Shown: positions 33,061 to 42,038, numbered from the stretch's first letter. The stretch is 64,000 nucleotides of DNA from Promicromonospora sukumoe 327MFSha3.1 (GCF_000385135.1 NZ_ARQM01000014.1:237800-301799); one strand, 5' to 3'. The notes: generated by a model not told the origin, from the letters alone. Made by a program: numbers and translations.

Positions 33061-34197
33061 ATGGCCACGTTCCTGCCCTCCCGTCCTGCCCGCCCGCTGC
33101 TGGGCGCCCTGCGCCAGCGCCGCGCCGTCGGCGTCGTGCCCGACGTCGCCCCGCGCGCCGTCGAGCCCGCGCCCCGCTCGGCCGTGGTCGCCGCCGCGAT
33201 CTACGACGACGGCGTCCGCACCGCCCGCTACGACAACCTCGCCGAGACGTTCAGCGCGCTGCGCTCGCGCCCGGGCGGCATGGCCTGGATCGGGCTGGAG
33301 CGGCCCGAGGAGACCGAGCTGACCTCGCTCGCGCGCGAGTTCGACCTGCACCCGCTCGCCATCGAGGACGCCATCCAGGCGCACCAGCGCCCCAAGATCG
33401 AGCGCTACGGCGACACCCTGTTCGTGGTGCTGCGTGCCGCCCGCTACCTGGACGACGCCGAGGAGGTCGAGTTCGGCGAGCTGCACGTCTTCGTCGGCCC
33501 CGACTTCGTGGTGACCGTGCGGCACGGCGCCTCGCCCGACCTGGCCGCTGTGCGCACCCGGCTCGAGTCCGACCGCGAGATGCTCGCCCGCGGCCCCGAG
33601 GCCGTGCTGTACGCGATCCTCGACAGCGTCGTGGACGGCTACGCGCCGGTCGTGGCGGGCCTGGACCACGACATCGACGAGATCGAGTCCGACGTCTGGG
33701 GCGGCGCCCCCGACGTGTCGCGGCGCGTCTACGAGCTGTCCCGCGAGGTCATCGACTTCCAGCGCGCGGTCCGGCCGGAGCAGGCCCTGTGCGGCTCGCT
33801 CGCCAAGGGCGCCGACAAGTACGGCGTGGACCCCGAGCTGCAGGCCTACCTGCGCGACGTCGCCGACCACCTCACCGAGGCCGCCGACCGCATCGAGGTC
33901 TTCCGCGCCGCGCTGCGCGACATCCTCACCGTCGCCGCGACCCTGGTCGCGCAGCGGCAGAACGAGGAGATGAAGCACCTCTCCGAGGTCAGCATCCGGC
34001 AGGGCGAGGAGGTCAAGAAGATCTCGGGCTGGGCGGCCATCCTGTTCGCCCCGACCCTCGTCGGCACGGTCTACGGCATGAACTTCGACGTCATGCCGGA
34101 GCTCGGCTGGGCGTGGGGATACCCGGCGGCGCTGGTCGGCATGCTGGCCGTGAGCGTGGGCCTGTTCGGCGTCTTCCGCTGGAAGCGCTGGATCTGA
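33061..34197 (+). CDS. corA: CorA-family magnesium transporter
   Basis: 378 aa. The signature Gly-Met-Asn is at residues 339-341 (TVYGMNFD) at the end of the first of two C-terminal membrane helices; the second helix and a short basic tail (FRWKRWI) follow. Residues ~50-310 are the cytoplasmic funnel with long acidic helices. CorA is a pentameric Mg2+/Co2+ channel of the cytoplasmic membrane. Long 5' leader with a peptide ORF points to Mg2+- or ribosome-linked control. The gene ends at a hairpin shared with the convergent MFS gene. Confidence 0.93.
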   Translation: MATFLPSRPARPLLGALRQRRAVGVVPDVAPRAVEPAPRSAVVAAAIYDDGVRTARYDNLAETFSALRSRPGGMAWIGLERPEETELTSLAREFDLHPLAIEDAIQAHQRPKIERYGDTLFVVLRAARYLDDAEEVEFGELHVFVGPDFVVTVRHGASPDLAAVRTRLESDREMLARGPEAVLYAILDSVVDGYAPVVAGLDHDIDEIESDVWGGAPDVSRRVYELSREVIDFQRAVRPEQALCGSLAKGADKYGVDPELQAYLRDVADHLTEAADRIEVFRAALRDILTVAATLVAQRQNEEMKHLSEVSIRQGEEVKKISGWAAILFAPTLVGTVYGMNFDVMPELGWAWGYPAALVGMLAVSVGLFGVFRWKRWI

Positions 34198-34207
34198 CAC
34201 CTCGCGG

Positions 34208-34224
34208 CCGGGGCCCGGCCCCGG
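34208..34224. terminator. Short GC hairpin between corA and MFS gene
   Basis: CCGGGGCC (34208-34215) and GGCCCCGG (34217-34224) form a nearly loopless palindrome between the convergent genes. Confidence 0.45.
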
Positions 34225-34225
34225 T

Positions 34226-35587
34226 CTACGCGGGGTCCGGCGTCTCCGGGTCCAGTGTCTCCGGGTCGGGCAGCGTGGCGATGTACCGGTGCCCGGCGAC
34301 GGCGACCATCAGGCCCGCCGTGGCCCCGACCAGCAGCGGCGTGCTGTAGCCGGTGCGGGCCAGGAGGCCGCCGGCCAGCGAGCCGATCGGCATCGCGCCC
34401 CACAGGGCGGTGCGCCAGGTGCCGTGCACCCGGCCGAGCAGGTGGTTCGGCACCGCGGCCTGGCGCAGCGACATCACCAGCACGTTCCAGGTCGTGGTGC
34501 AGCCGAACGACACGAAGATCGCGACCGCGCCCACCCAGACCAGGGGGAACGCGCCGGCGAGGAACCAGGCCCCGAGCCCGACGGCGTTCGCGACCGCCAT
34601 CACGGGTCCCGTCCCGAAGCGCGCCTTGAGGCGGCTCGTGGTGGCCGCCGCGGTCAGGGAGCCCAGGGCGCCGGCCAGCATGAAGGTGCCGTACCAGGCC
34701 TCGGGCACGTCCAGCCGATCCAGGATGAACAGCACCAGCGTGGACGTGATCGCGGCGTGGCAGATGCCGATCAGCACGCTGACGATCCACAGCGGGCGGA
34801 GCATCGCGCTGTCCCAGATGAACCGGAACCCCGCGGCGAGCTCGGCGCGCCAGCCGGTGGTGGGCGGGGTGCCGCGGTCGGGCTCCCCGTCCGGCCGCTC
34901 GTCCGGCGCGGTCGGGTCCCCCTGGGCGGGCTTGTCGACGGGCCTGGCTGCCCGACGGCGCGCGACGACGCCGGAGGCCACCGCGGGCAGCGTCAGCGCC
35001 AGCCCACCGGCCACGGCGTACGCGGCGGTGTTCAGCCCGAGCGCCCAGGCCGCCGAGATCGCGAGCAGCCACGAGGTGAGCGGCTGGGAGAGGAACTGCT
35101 GCACCACGATCTCGGTGGCCTCGATCCGCGAGTTCGCGCGCGGCAGGTCGCCCCGGCCCACGAGCGACGGGACCACGGCGCGGATGGCGCCGTCGTAGAC
35201 CGTCTCCAGCACGCCGTACAGGAGCACCACCAGCAGGAGCCACCAGATCGTGAGCGCCCCGGTCAGGTGCAGTGCGAGGAGGCCGCCGGCCACGAGCGCG
35301 CGGACCCCGCCCGCCAGGCCGAGCGCGAGCCGGCGGTCGATCCGGTCCACGAGCACACCCGCGGGGATGGCGAACAGGAGCCACGGCAGCAGGGCGGCGA
35401 CCGCGACGAGCGACACGAGCAGCGGGTCGTCCGTCAGCTGGGCGGCCAGCAGCGGCGCGGCGACCCGGGCGATGCCGTCGCCCAGGCTCGAGCTCAGGTT
35501 CGCGGCGACTACCTTGGTGAACGCACCGCCGAGCGGCTCGGGCCGCATCGAGGGTGCGGGTTCGGAGCTCGCGGCAGCGGAAGACAC
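34226..35587 (-). CDS. MFS transporter (EntS/MFS_3-like)
   Basis: 453 aa from a GTG at 35587, 7 nt after TAGCCT, probably leaderless. About 12 hydrophobic helices with AGVLVDRIDRR as the motif-A loop, and a charged cytoplasmic loop rich in Pro, Asp and Arg (residues ~200-245) between the halves. The N-terminal pattern FTKVVAANLSSSLGDGIARVAAPLLA resembles the enterobactin-exporter/MFS_3 group. The TetR gene lies 69 bp upstream on the same strand, so efflux under TetR control is likely. Substrate unknown. Confidence 0.85.
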   Translation of the reverse strand: MSSAAASSEPAPSMRPEPLGGAFTKVVAANLSSSLGDGIARVAAPLLAAQLTDDPLLVSLVAVAALLPWLLFAIPAGVLVDRIDRRLALGLAGGVRALVAGGLLALHLTGALTIWWLLLVVLLYGVLETVYDGAIRAVVPSLVGRGDLPRANSRIEATEIVVQQFLSQPLTSWLLAISAAWALGLNTAAYAVAGGLALTLPAVASGVVARRRAARPVDKPAQGDPTAPDERPDGEPDRGTPPTTGWRAELAAGFRFIWDSAMLRPLWIVSVLIGICHAAITSTLVLFILDRLDVPEAWYGTFMLAGALGSLTAAATTSRLKARFGTGPVMAVANAVGLGAWFLAGAFPLVWVGAVAIFVSFGCTTTWNVLVMSLRQAAVPNHLLGRVHGTWRTALWGAMPIGSLAGGLLARTGYSTPLLVGATAGLMVAVAGHRYIATLPDPETLDPETPDPA

Positions 35588-35656
35588 GCGCCAGAGGCTA
35601 CCGCCTGGGCGGCAGCCGTTTTCGCCCGATCAGGTAGGGAAGCTGGGCGGGGGCAA

Positions 35657-36268
35657 CTACGCGGAGACCCGCTCCGGGACCCGGGCGCCGACCGCACGCA
35701 GCACGAACGCCTCGGCCGCGCGGATGGTGCGCTCGCGGGCCACGGGCTCGTCCGGGATGAGCCGCCCCGACAGGCACGCGTTGACGAGGTGCACCGTCGG
35801 CTCGATGTCCTGGGGCGGGAACGTCCCGGCGTCGATCCCCGCGGTGAGGATCCGGCGCAGGATCGCCTCCACGATGTCGGCGTGCTCGCGCAGGCGCTGC
35901 AGCGTCGCGCGGGACAGGACGGTCCGCAGGTCCGGGCCGGGGGCGAGGTGGAACACGCGGGTCAGCTGAGCCTGCTGGCGGATGTAGGTACGGAGCTGTT
36001 CCACGGGGTCGCTCACGCCGTCCAGCGCGCGCTCCAGGGTGTGGGCGTACTGCTCGGTCTCGTGGGTGATGAACCCGAGGAGCAGCGCTTCCTTGTCGTG
36101 GAAGTGGTTGTAGACGGCGGTCCGTCCGACGTTCGCCGCGGCGGCGATGTCGGCCAGGGTGATGGTGTCGAACCCGCGCTCCGCCATGAGGGTGGACAGA
36201 GCGGTGAACAGCTTGTGCCTCGTCATCTGGCGGTGCTCGTGCAGGCTCTTGCCGATGATCTTGGGCAT
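35657..36268 (-). CDS. TetR/AcrR-family transcriptional regulator
   Basis: 203 aa. Residues ~15-62 are the TetR DNA-binding helix-turn-helix (TITLADIAAAANVGRTAVYN followed by HFHDKEALLLGF). The remaining helices form the ligand-binding and dimer domain. It is encoded just upstream of an MFS transporter on the same strand, the usual repressor-efflux arrangement. TATGAT on the minus strand ends 6 nt before the ATG, so the mRNA should be leaderless, and a CTGAC...GTCAG inverted repeat (36270-36294) overlaps that -10 box. Confidence 0.9.
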   Translation of the reverse strand: MPKIIGKSLHEHRQMTRHKLFTALSTLMAERGFDTITLADIAAAANVGRTAVYNHFHDKEALLLGFITHETEQYAHTLERALDGVSDPVEQLRTYIRQQAQLTRVFHLAPGPDLRTVLSRATLQRLREHADIVEAILRRILTAGIDAGTFPPQDIEPTVHLVNACLSGRLIPDEPVARERTIRAAEAFVLRAVGARVPERVSA

Positions 36269-36579
36269 GCTGACATCATATGCCCGCGTCGTCAGTAACT
36301 GGAACGCGGGATCGTGGGTGCAGGGCGGTCGAAGGCGAATTCGGCAGACAGATGGCGCTAAGTTCGGATAGATCCGCTTTGCCTGGCCGCAGAGGCGCGG
36401 TATTCATGCATTTGCACTGAGACTCAGTCGCCCGAAAATGCGGCCCAGACACTTCCGCGTGGTTCCGCGAATTCCAGGCCGGGAATGCCGCCATTGCGTG
36501 AGCACGCCGTCACAAGTGTGTTTCCTCTCTGTAACACGCTCGCATCATGGGCGAAAGTGCGCGGCAGTAGGGTTCCCGC
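36269..36579. promoter_or_regulatory. 311-bp divergent promoter region
   Basis: The left end holds the TetR promoter (TTCCAG-18-TATGAT read on the minus strand; -10 at 36275-36280). CTGAC and GTCAG half-sites flank it. The right end holds TAGGGT at 36568-36573, 6 nt before the ATG of the next gene. The centre is AT-richer than average and shows no gene that I can support. Confidence 0.45.
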
Positions 36580-37590
36580 ATGACTTTTCTGGCGGGCGTG
36601 ATTCCTGCGGAACACGCCTCGGGTCACCTTCTGGTTTTGCCCAGTACGAATGGCCCCGTCGCGGTCAGCGAGCTCGCCGCCGCCTGGTTCTCGGACGTCA
36701 CATGGCTCCGAGAACCGACCCGCGCCGCGGGGTCCCGGCGGATGGCCGGTTCCCGGTTCCGGGGCATGGCGCAGGCCGACTCGCTGGTGCCCGGAGTCAT
36801 GCGTCTGGGGGACGAGCACGTCGCGACCGGCCCGTTCGAGGTCACCGAGGCGCACCTCGCCGAGCTGCAGATCCCGGCCACCACGGCCGAGGCGTACTCG
36901 ATCGCGCGCAGCGACGGCCTCCGGGACGTCCGGGGTGCCGCCCCGACGTCGTACGACGACCGGGACGGCATCGCCCGCGCCTTCCCGCACGCGCTCCCGC
37001 AGGCCGAGGAGCTGCGCATCGTGCAGTGGACGGTCGCCTCCGCGCGCAAGACCGGCGGCGGGGTGCTCGCCGACGGCCGGCAGCCGCTGGTCCCGGACCC
37101 GGCGGCGTCCGTCAACCTGCAGCTCTACTCCGCGCACCCCCTGCAGCCGGGGGACGTGCTGCCCATGCTGCGGTCGCTCATCGCGACCGCCGACGTGTCC
37201 GCCGAGCAGGTCACCCCCGACGGGACGCCGCGCTACACGCTCGCGGGCAGCACGCCGTACGACGGCTCGATCGTGATCGACGTCGAGCGCGTCGACCGGG
37301 TGCCCCGCGCGCTCGGGTCGCTGGACTGGCGCAGCTACGGGCCGTACGCCTACCGCATGACCTGGGTGCCGGCCGACCCCTACGAGCTGGAGCTCGAGCA
37401 CGGGTCCGGGCTGCACGTCATCGCCCGCGCGCGCATGCGCGCCTCGCTCGCGCGCCTCGCGGTGTCCCTGCAGAGCCGCATCGCGGGCATCCTCGTGGAC
37501 GACGGCGGCTTCATCGCGACGCCGGACGAGCTGGAGGCGCGCAGCGACTCGGCCGCCGGCGGCACCCCGGGATCCCGCGCCTGGGTCTGA
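36580..37590 (+). CDS. Hypothetical protein, paralogue of the 48.1-kb gene
   Basis: 336 aa from the ATG at 36580, with TAGGGT 6 nt upstream (leaderless). I do not recognise a named family. It is soluble, with no signal peptide. Several blocks match the protein encoded at 48067-49188: DRDGIARAFPHALPQAEE against DRDGIGRAFAAGMPEREE, then an RIVQWTVASARKTGG segment, and a common end pattern LxxxIxxILVDDGGFI. The two genes are separate in the chromosome and differ elsewhere, so they are an old duplication. The shared C-terminus with alternating strands and helices suggests one compact domain. Function unknown. Confidence 0.65.
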   Translation: MTFLAGVIPAEHASGHLLVLPSTNGPVAVSELAAAWFSDVTWLREPTRAAGSRRMAGSRFRGMAQADSLVPGVMRLGDEHVATGPFEVTEAHLAELQIPATTAEAYSIARSDGLRDVRGAAPTSYDDRDGIARAFPHALPQAEELRIVQWTVASARKTGGGVLADGRQPLVPDPAASVNLQLYSAHPLQPGDVLPMLRSLIATADVSAEQVTPDGTPRYTLAGSTPYDGSIVIDVERVDRVPRALGSLDWRSYGPYAYRMTWVPADPYELELEHGSGLHVIARARMRASLARLAVSLQSRIAGILVDDGGFIATPDELEARSDSAAGGTPGSRAWV

Positions 37591-37600
37591 CCCCGTTTAG

Positions 37601-37870
37601 TTATCCACAGATTTGGTCCACAGCCCTGTGCATTGTGTGGGAAATCCAGGGAATTACCTGTGGATAGAACTGTTGAGAACCGCAGGGTGAAAATTACAGC
37701 CGTGGAGCGGTTGCCGGTGGTGCGACACGCGGATAGAAACGTTGGCAGTGGTTCGACGATCCGGGTGCAGATGCGGTGCGCTGCAGCAGTACCGACCGGC
37801 CCGGGCATCGGACACTTGGTCGACCGGAGAACGACAGGACGTCCCGTACCGCGGTGCGGGCTGTGGATGA
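37601..37870. other. Cluster of DnaA-box-like 9-mers
   Basis: The 510-bp gap 37591-38100 contains no gene. It holds TTATCCACA at 37601-37609 (perfect DnaA box), TGGTCCACA at 37614-37622, TGTGGATAG at 37659-37667 and TGTGGATGA at 37862-37870 (the last two read CTATCCACA and TCATCCACA on the minus strand). Each of the last three differs by one base from TTATCCACA or the actinobacterial TTGTCCACA. The 90 bp around them are AT-richer than the window. TAGGCT at 38089-38094 serves the pirin gene. Confidence 0.5.
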
Positions 37871-38100
37871 CGCCACAGGTGCCTGTACGGGGCCGGAAGA
37901 CCGCCCGCGTTCGAGGTGCTCGTGCAGAACAGGCCTGGCGTTCCGGGTCTGACGGGCACATCGGAGTCGTGACGTCGACACGGCGCCCCTGGTCCTCGCC
38001 GAGCGCGGGCCACGGGTATGCGGTTTCGCCAGGGCCCCCGGCCTGCCCCGGGGGCCCTGGCCCCTCCCCGGACGTCCGCCGCGCGATCTAGGCTCGGCGC

Positions 38101-39141
38101 ATGAGCAACCTGGAGACCCGGCCGACCGAGCAGGTCTGCGTCGCGGGCGAGCAAGGCGACGGCATCGAGCTCCTCACCCCGCGCGACGTGCCGCTCGGCG
38201 GGCCGCGGGCGATGAACGTGCGGCGCACCATCCCGCAGCGCGCCCGGTCCCTCGTGGGGGCGTGGTGCTTCAGCGACCACTACGGCCCGGACGACGTCTC
38301 GGACAGCGAGGGCATGCAGGTACCGCCCCACCCGCACACGGGGCTGCAGACCGTGAGCTGGCTCTTCGAGGGCGAGATCCTGCACCGCGACTCCGTGGGC
38401 TCGCTCCAGACGGTCCGGCCGGGCGAGCTCAACCTGATGACCGCGGGCCGCGGCATCTCCCACTCGGAGGAGTCACCGGCGCAGAACCGCCCGCCCCGCC
38501 TGCACGGCGTCCAGCTCTGGACGGCGCTGCCGGACTCGGCCCTCGGCGTCGACCCGCACTTCGAGCACCACGGCGACCTGCCCGTGGTGCGGCACGACGG
38601 CGCCGTCGTGCAGGTGTTCATGGGGCGGCTCGGGGTGGCGGGCCAGGAGCCGGCCTCGCCCGCGACCGCGTACACGCCGCTCGTCGGGGCGCAGATCGAC
38701 CTCGAGCCGGGGGCCGAGGTGCGGCTCGCCGTCGACCCGGAGCACGAGCACGCCCTGCTCGTCGACTCCGGCGACGTGACGTTCGAGGGGAGCGCCGTGC
38801 CGCCGTCGAACCTCGGGTACGTGGCGCCGGGCCGCTCCGGTCTCGTGGTGCGCGCCGGGTCCGGGGCGCCCGCCCGGGCGGTCCTGATCGGCGGCCTGCC
38901 GTTCGACGAGGACGTCGTGATGTGGTGGAACTTCATGGGCCGCACGCACGAGGACATCGTCCGGGCCCGCGACGCCTGGATGGCTCAGATCGCGGAGCTC
39001 GGTACTGGTGCGACCGGGTACGCGGACGGCGCCGAGGGGCGCCTGTTCGGCCGGGTGCACGGCTACCCGAGCGGGCCGCTGCGCGCGCCCGCCCTGCCGG
39101 ACCTGCGCCTCAAGCCCAGGACGCGGCCGGGCCAGGGCTGA
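38101..39141 (+). CDS. Pirin family protein
   Basis: 346 aa, ATG 6 nt after TAGGCT, probably leaderless. It has the two cupin barrels of pirin: an N-terminal barrel with HPHTGLQTVSWLFEGEILHRDS (metal-binding His pair) and PGELNLMTAGRGISHSE near residues 70-120, and a C-terminal barrel ending in MWWNFMGRTHEDI. Bacterial pirins may act as quercetinases or bind metabolic enzymes; the role here is unknown. The C-terminal tail is longer than usual. It ends in a hairpin shared with the convergent Nudix gene. Confidence 0.9.
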   Translation: MSNLETRPTEQVCVAGEQGDGIELLTPRDVPLGGPRAMNVRRTIPQRARSLVGAWCFSDHYGPDDVSDSEGMQVPPHPHTGLQTVSWLFEGEILHRDSVGSLQTVRPGELNLMTAGRGISHSEESPAQNRPPRLHGVQLWTALPDSALGVDPHFEHHGDLPVVRHDGAVVQVFMGRLGVAGQEPASPATAYTPLVGAQIDLEPGAEVRLAVDPEHEHALLVDSGDVTFEGSAVPPSNLGYVAPGRSGLVVRAGSGAPARAVLIGGLPFDEDVVMWWNFMGRTHEDIVRARDAWMAQIAELGTGATGYADGAEGRLFGRVHGYPSGPLRAPALPDLRLKPRTRPGQG

Positions 39142-39143
39142 CC

Positions 39144-39163
39144 CGGCGGGCTTCACCCCGCCG
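39144..39163. terminator. Hairpin between pirin and Nudix regulator genes
   Basis: CGGCGGG (39144-39150) pairs with CCCGCCG (39157-39163) over a 6-nt loop between two convergent genes. Confidence 0.5.
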
Positions 39164-39184
39164 GCCCGCCCCGCGCCCGGCCCC

Positions 39185-39940
39185 TCAGCTCGCGCCTGCC
39201 CGCAGCAGCGGCGGATGCAGCACGGTCGCGCTCGGGTCCACGCCGGGCGCCAGCCGGAACAGCTCGGCGGGCCGGCCGGGGCCGCCGCCGCCCAGGCGGC
39301 CGGTCGGCTCCAGGAATCCTGGCGTGCCCGTGGCCTTGCGGTGGAAGTTGCGCGCGTCCAGCCGCGTGCCCCAGACCGCCTCGTAGACGCCGCGCAGCTC
39401 GGCGACCGTGAACTCGGGCGGGCAGAACGCGGCGGCGAGGGGCGAGTACTCGATCTTGGCGCGGGCGCGCTCGATGCCGTCGGCCAGGATGTGGTCGTGG
39501 TCGAACGCGAGGCCCGCCCCCGTGTCGCCCACCGGGACCCAGCGCGCCGCGGCCGCGTCGCCGCCCGCCGCGGGCAGCCCGAACGCCGGCGCGAGCAGCA
39601 GGTAGGCGACCGAGAGCACGGGCCCGCGCGGGTCGCGCCCGAGCGGACCGTAGGTGCGGAGCTGTTCGAGGTGCCACGGCCCGGTGCCGGTCGCGCCCGC
39701 AGGCACGGTGAGCCGGGTCTCCTCCTCGAGCTCCCGCGCCGCGGCCTGCTCCAGGGTCTCCCCGGCGAGCACGAACCCGCCCGGCAGCGCCGCCTGCCCG
39801 CGGTACGGCTCCAGCAGGCGGTCGACGACGAGCGCGTGCAGCTCGGCGTCGCGCACGGTCAGGGCGACGACGTCGACCGTGACGGGGAACGCGCCCGCCG
39901 TCTCGGGAACGGCGGACGGGGCGGGTGTGGTGCGGGGCAT
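39185..39940 (-). CDS. Nudix regulator of the NrtR type
   Basis: 251 aa from the ATG at 39940. Residues ~18-150 are a Nudix domain whose box is recognisable at residues 54-75 (GETLEQAAARELEEE). Residues ~155-230 form a winged helix with FTVAELRGVYEAVWG and DARNFHRKATG, the hallmark of NrtR-like regulators. NrtR proteins sense ADP-ribose or related NAD metabolites and repress NAD-salvage or sugar genes. The divergent genes here encode an SPFH protein and an NAD-kinase-like protein, and a doubled operator lies in between. The Nudix box lacks the last canonical Gly, as in several NrtR members that no longer hydrolyse. Confidence 0.82.
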   Translation of the reverse strand: MPRTTPAPSAVPETAGAFPVTVDVVALTVRDAELHALVVDRLLEPYRGQAALPGGFVLAGETLEQAAARELEEETRLTVPAGATGTGPWHLEQLRTYGPLGRDPRGPVLSVAYLLLAPAFGLPAAGGDAAAARWVPVGDTGAGLAFDHDHILADGIERARAKIEYSPLAAAFCPPEFTVAELRGVYEAVWGTRLDARNFHRKATGTPGFLEPTGRLGGGGPGRPAELFRLAPGVDPSATVLHPPLLRAGAS

Positions 39941-39958
39941 GACATCGACCGTACATTC

Positions 39959-40007
39959 TCGTCACCTTGACGAAAAGCCGAGGCAGTAGATATCGTCAAA
40001 CTGACGA
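39959..40007. promoter_or_regulatory. Two NrtR-type operators on the SPFH-NADK promoter
   Basis: TCGTCA-CCT-TGACGA at 39959-39973 and TCGTCA-AAC-TGACGA at 39993-40007 are two perfect inverted repeats with identical arms, 34 bp apart. TTGACG (39967-39972) and TATCGT (39991-39996) with an 18-bp spacer form a good promoter; the first operator covers the -35 box and the second the -10 box. This is the layout of a repressor site. Confidence 0.8.
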
Positions 40008-40030
40008 CAACAACGAACGAGAGGCCGACG

Positions 40031-41083
40031 ATGGCTACGATCAAGCGCTACCCCGGATTCCGGCAGTTCCTGGGCTCCGCGAGCGACTACGTGGTGCACC
40101 TCAGCAAGGGCGGCGTGCGGCACCAGGGGGTGGGCCAGGCCTTCTGGTTCCGCCCGGACACCTCCGTGCTCAGCGAGGTGCCCGCCACCGACCAGGAGCT
40201 GCCCGTCCTGTTCCACGCGGTGACGCGCGACCAGCAGGACGTCACGGTGCAGGCGAACGTGACCTACCGGTTCGGCGACCCGGTCCTCGCGTCCCAGCGC
40301 CTCGACTTCGGCATCTTCCCCGTCACGGGCAAGGGGCAGGAGGCGAGCGGCCGGCAGCAGGTCGGGGCCATCGTGGGCCAGCTCGCGCAGAGCCTCACGG
40401 TCGACCTGATCGCCACGGTCGACCTGGCCGAGGCGCTGGAGTCCGGCGTCGGGAGCGTGCGGACGGCGCTCGGCGCGCTCGGCGAGGACGCGCGCCTGGT
40501 CGCGACCGGCATCGAGATCCTCGGCGTCCGGGTGCTCGCCGTCCGGCCCGAGGGTGACGTCGAGAAGGCCCTGCGCACGCCGGTCCGCGAGCGGCTCCAG
40601 GCCGAGGCCGACCGTGCGACCTACGAGCGTCGCGCCGTCGCCGTCGAGCGGGAGCGCAAGATCGCGGAGAACGAGCTCGCGAGCCAGATCGAGCTCGCCG
40701 CCCGCCGCGAGCAGCTCGTCGCCCAGGAGGGCGCGAACAAGCGGCGCGAGGCGGAGGAAGCCGCGGCCGCCGCGCTCGTCTCCGCGAAGTCCGACGCCGA
40801 GCGGCGCGAGATCGCCGCGACCGCCCAGGCGGCCTCGCTGCGGCAGCTCGGTGAGGCCGAGGCGGCCAAGGAGGCGGCGCTCATGGCGGTCTACGCGAAC
40901 GTCGGCCGCGACGTGCTCACGGCCCTCGCGCTGCGCGACGCGGCACCGCACCTGCCGAACGTCGGCTCGCTGACGGTCACGCCCGACCTGGTCAGCGGGC
41001 TGCTGAGCGCGCTGACCAACCGGGCGGCCGAGCCGGCCGCGGACGCGCCGTCCTCGAACGGCGCGCCGGCCGTGGAGCGCTGA
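40031..41083 (+). CDS. SPFH/band 7 (stomatin-prohibitin-flotillin) protein
   Basis: 350 aa. The SPFH domain fills residues ~20-180 ([20 protein letters not shown] near residue 75). A long helical, Glu/Arg/Ala-rich coiled coil follows at ~190-285. There is no obvious N-terminal membrane helix, which sets it apart from classic flotillins, so membrane contact would be peripheral. Such proteins form large oligomers and organise membranes or protease complexes. It is the first gene of a two-gene operon under the doubled operator, followed one base later by the NAD-kinase-like gene. Confidence 0.85.
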   Translation: MATIKRYPGFRQFLGSASDYVVHLSKGGVRHQGVGQAFWFRPDTSVLSEVPATDQELPVLFHAVTRDQQDVTVQANVTYRFGDPVLASQRLDFGIFPVTGKGQEASGRQQVGAIVGQLAQSLTVDLIATVDLAEALESGVGSVRTALGALGEDARLVATGIEILGVRVLAVRPEGDVEKALRTPVRERLQAEADRATYERRAVAVERERKIAENELASQIELAARREQLVAQEGANKRREAEEAAAAALVSAKSDAERREIAATAQAASLRQLGEAEAAKEAALMAVYANVGRDVLTALALRDAAPHLPNVGSLTVTPDLVSGLLSALTNRAAEPAADAPSSNGAPAVER

Positions 41084-41084
41084 C

Positions 41085-42014
41085 GTGGCGCTCCGGACGC
41101 GCGCGGTGCTCGTGCACCGCCGGACCGAGCTCGACGAGCTGCTCGACCGGCACGCCACGCGCGGCCAGGCGGAGTTCTTCCTCCGCACCCGCGGCCGCAC
41201 GCTGGCCGACGTCGAGGCGCGGCACGACGCCGCGGCGTCGGCCCGCCGGGAGGTCGCGGCGAGCGTGCCGTCCGACTGGGCGCTGGCGGAGGTCGAGCGC
41301 GCGGACCTCGACCGGTTCCTGTTCGCGCCCGAGGACGTCGTGCTCGTGGTGGGGCAGGACGGGCTGGTCGCGAACGTCGCCAAGTACCTGGACCGGCAGC
41401 TCGTCGTCGGCGTGGACCCCGAACCGGGCACCAACCTGGGCGTGCTCGTGCGGCACGGTGCCGAGGACGTCGCGGAGATCATCGGCGGCCTGGCCGCCCG
41501 GCAGGGTGACACGGCCGCCCGGCAGGGCGACCGGGCGTCCGCTGCGGCGCTGCGCTGCGACGAGCTGACGATGGTCCACGCGCGGCTCGACGACGGCCAG
41601 GAGCTGCACGCCGTCAACGAGCTGTTCCTGGGGCACCCCAGCCACCAGTCGGCGCGCTACACCCTGCGGGTCGACCGGGGGTCGGAGCGGCAGTCGTCGT
41701 CGGGCCTCATCGTCAGCACCGGGACGGGCGCCACCGGCTGGTGCGCCTCGATCGCGCACGACCGGGGCGGCCGCCGGCTGCCCGGTCCGACGGACCCGGC
41801 GCTGGCGTGGTTCGTGCGGGAGGCCTGGCCGTCGCCCGTCACCGGCGTCACCATGACGGAGGGCGTGCTCGGCGGCGGCGGCGAGCTCGTGGTGGCCGTG
41901 CAGTCCGACCGGCTCGTCGTGTTCGGGGACGGCATGGAGGCGGACCGGCTCGAGGTCTCCTGGGGGCAGGAGGTCCGGATCGGCGTGGCCGAACGGCGGC
42001 TCCGGCTCCTGTGA
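41085..42014 (+). CDS. Divergent NAD-kinase-like protein
   Basis: 309 aa from a GTG at 41085, one base after the SPFH stop, so translation is probably coupled. The NAD-kinase fold is recognisable: [18 protein letters not shown] near residue 85 stands for the GGDGT loop, [19 protein letters not shown] near 165 for the NEhhh substrate loop, and [12 protein letters not shown] near 205 for the STPTGSTAY motif. The changes (GQDG for [12 protein letters not shown] for TPTGSTAY) suggest an altered substrate or loss of activity. It may phosphorylate NAD or another diphosphate-linked metabolite. The NrtR-like regulator next door supports a link to NAD. Confidence 0.75.
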   Translation: MALRTRAVLVHRRTELDELLDRHATRGQAEFFLRTRGRTLADVEARHDAAASARREVAASVPSDWALAEVERADLDRFLFAPEDVVLVVGQDGLVANVAKYLDRQLVVGVDPEPGTNLGVLVRHGAEDVAEIIGGLAARQGDTAARQGDRASAAALRCDELTMVHARLDDGQELHAVNELFLGHPSHQSARYTLRVDRGSERQSSSGLIVSTGTGATGWCASIAHDRGGRRLPGPTDPALAWFVREAWPSPVTGVTMTEGVLGGGGELVVAVQSDRLVVFGDGMEADRLEVSWGQEVRIGVAERRLRLL

Positions 42015-42038
42015 GCCCGGGGCCGCCCGGCCGCACGT

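Noticed and set aside
37591..38100. Chromosomal origin oriC
   Set aside because: Only four DnaA-like boxes and no dnaA, dnaN, recF or gyrB nearby; oriC in Actinobacteria has many more boxes between dnaA and dnaN.
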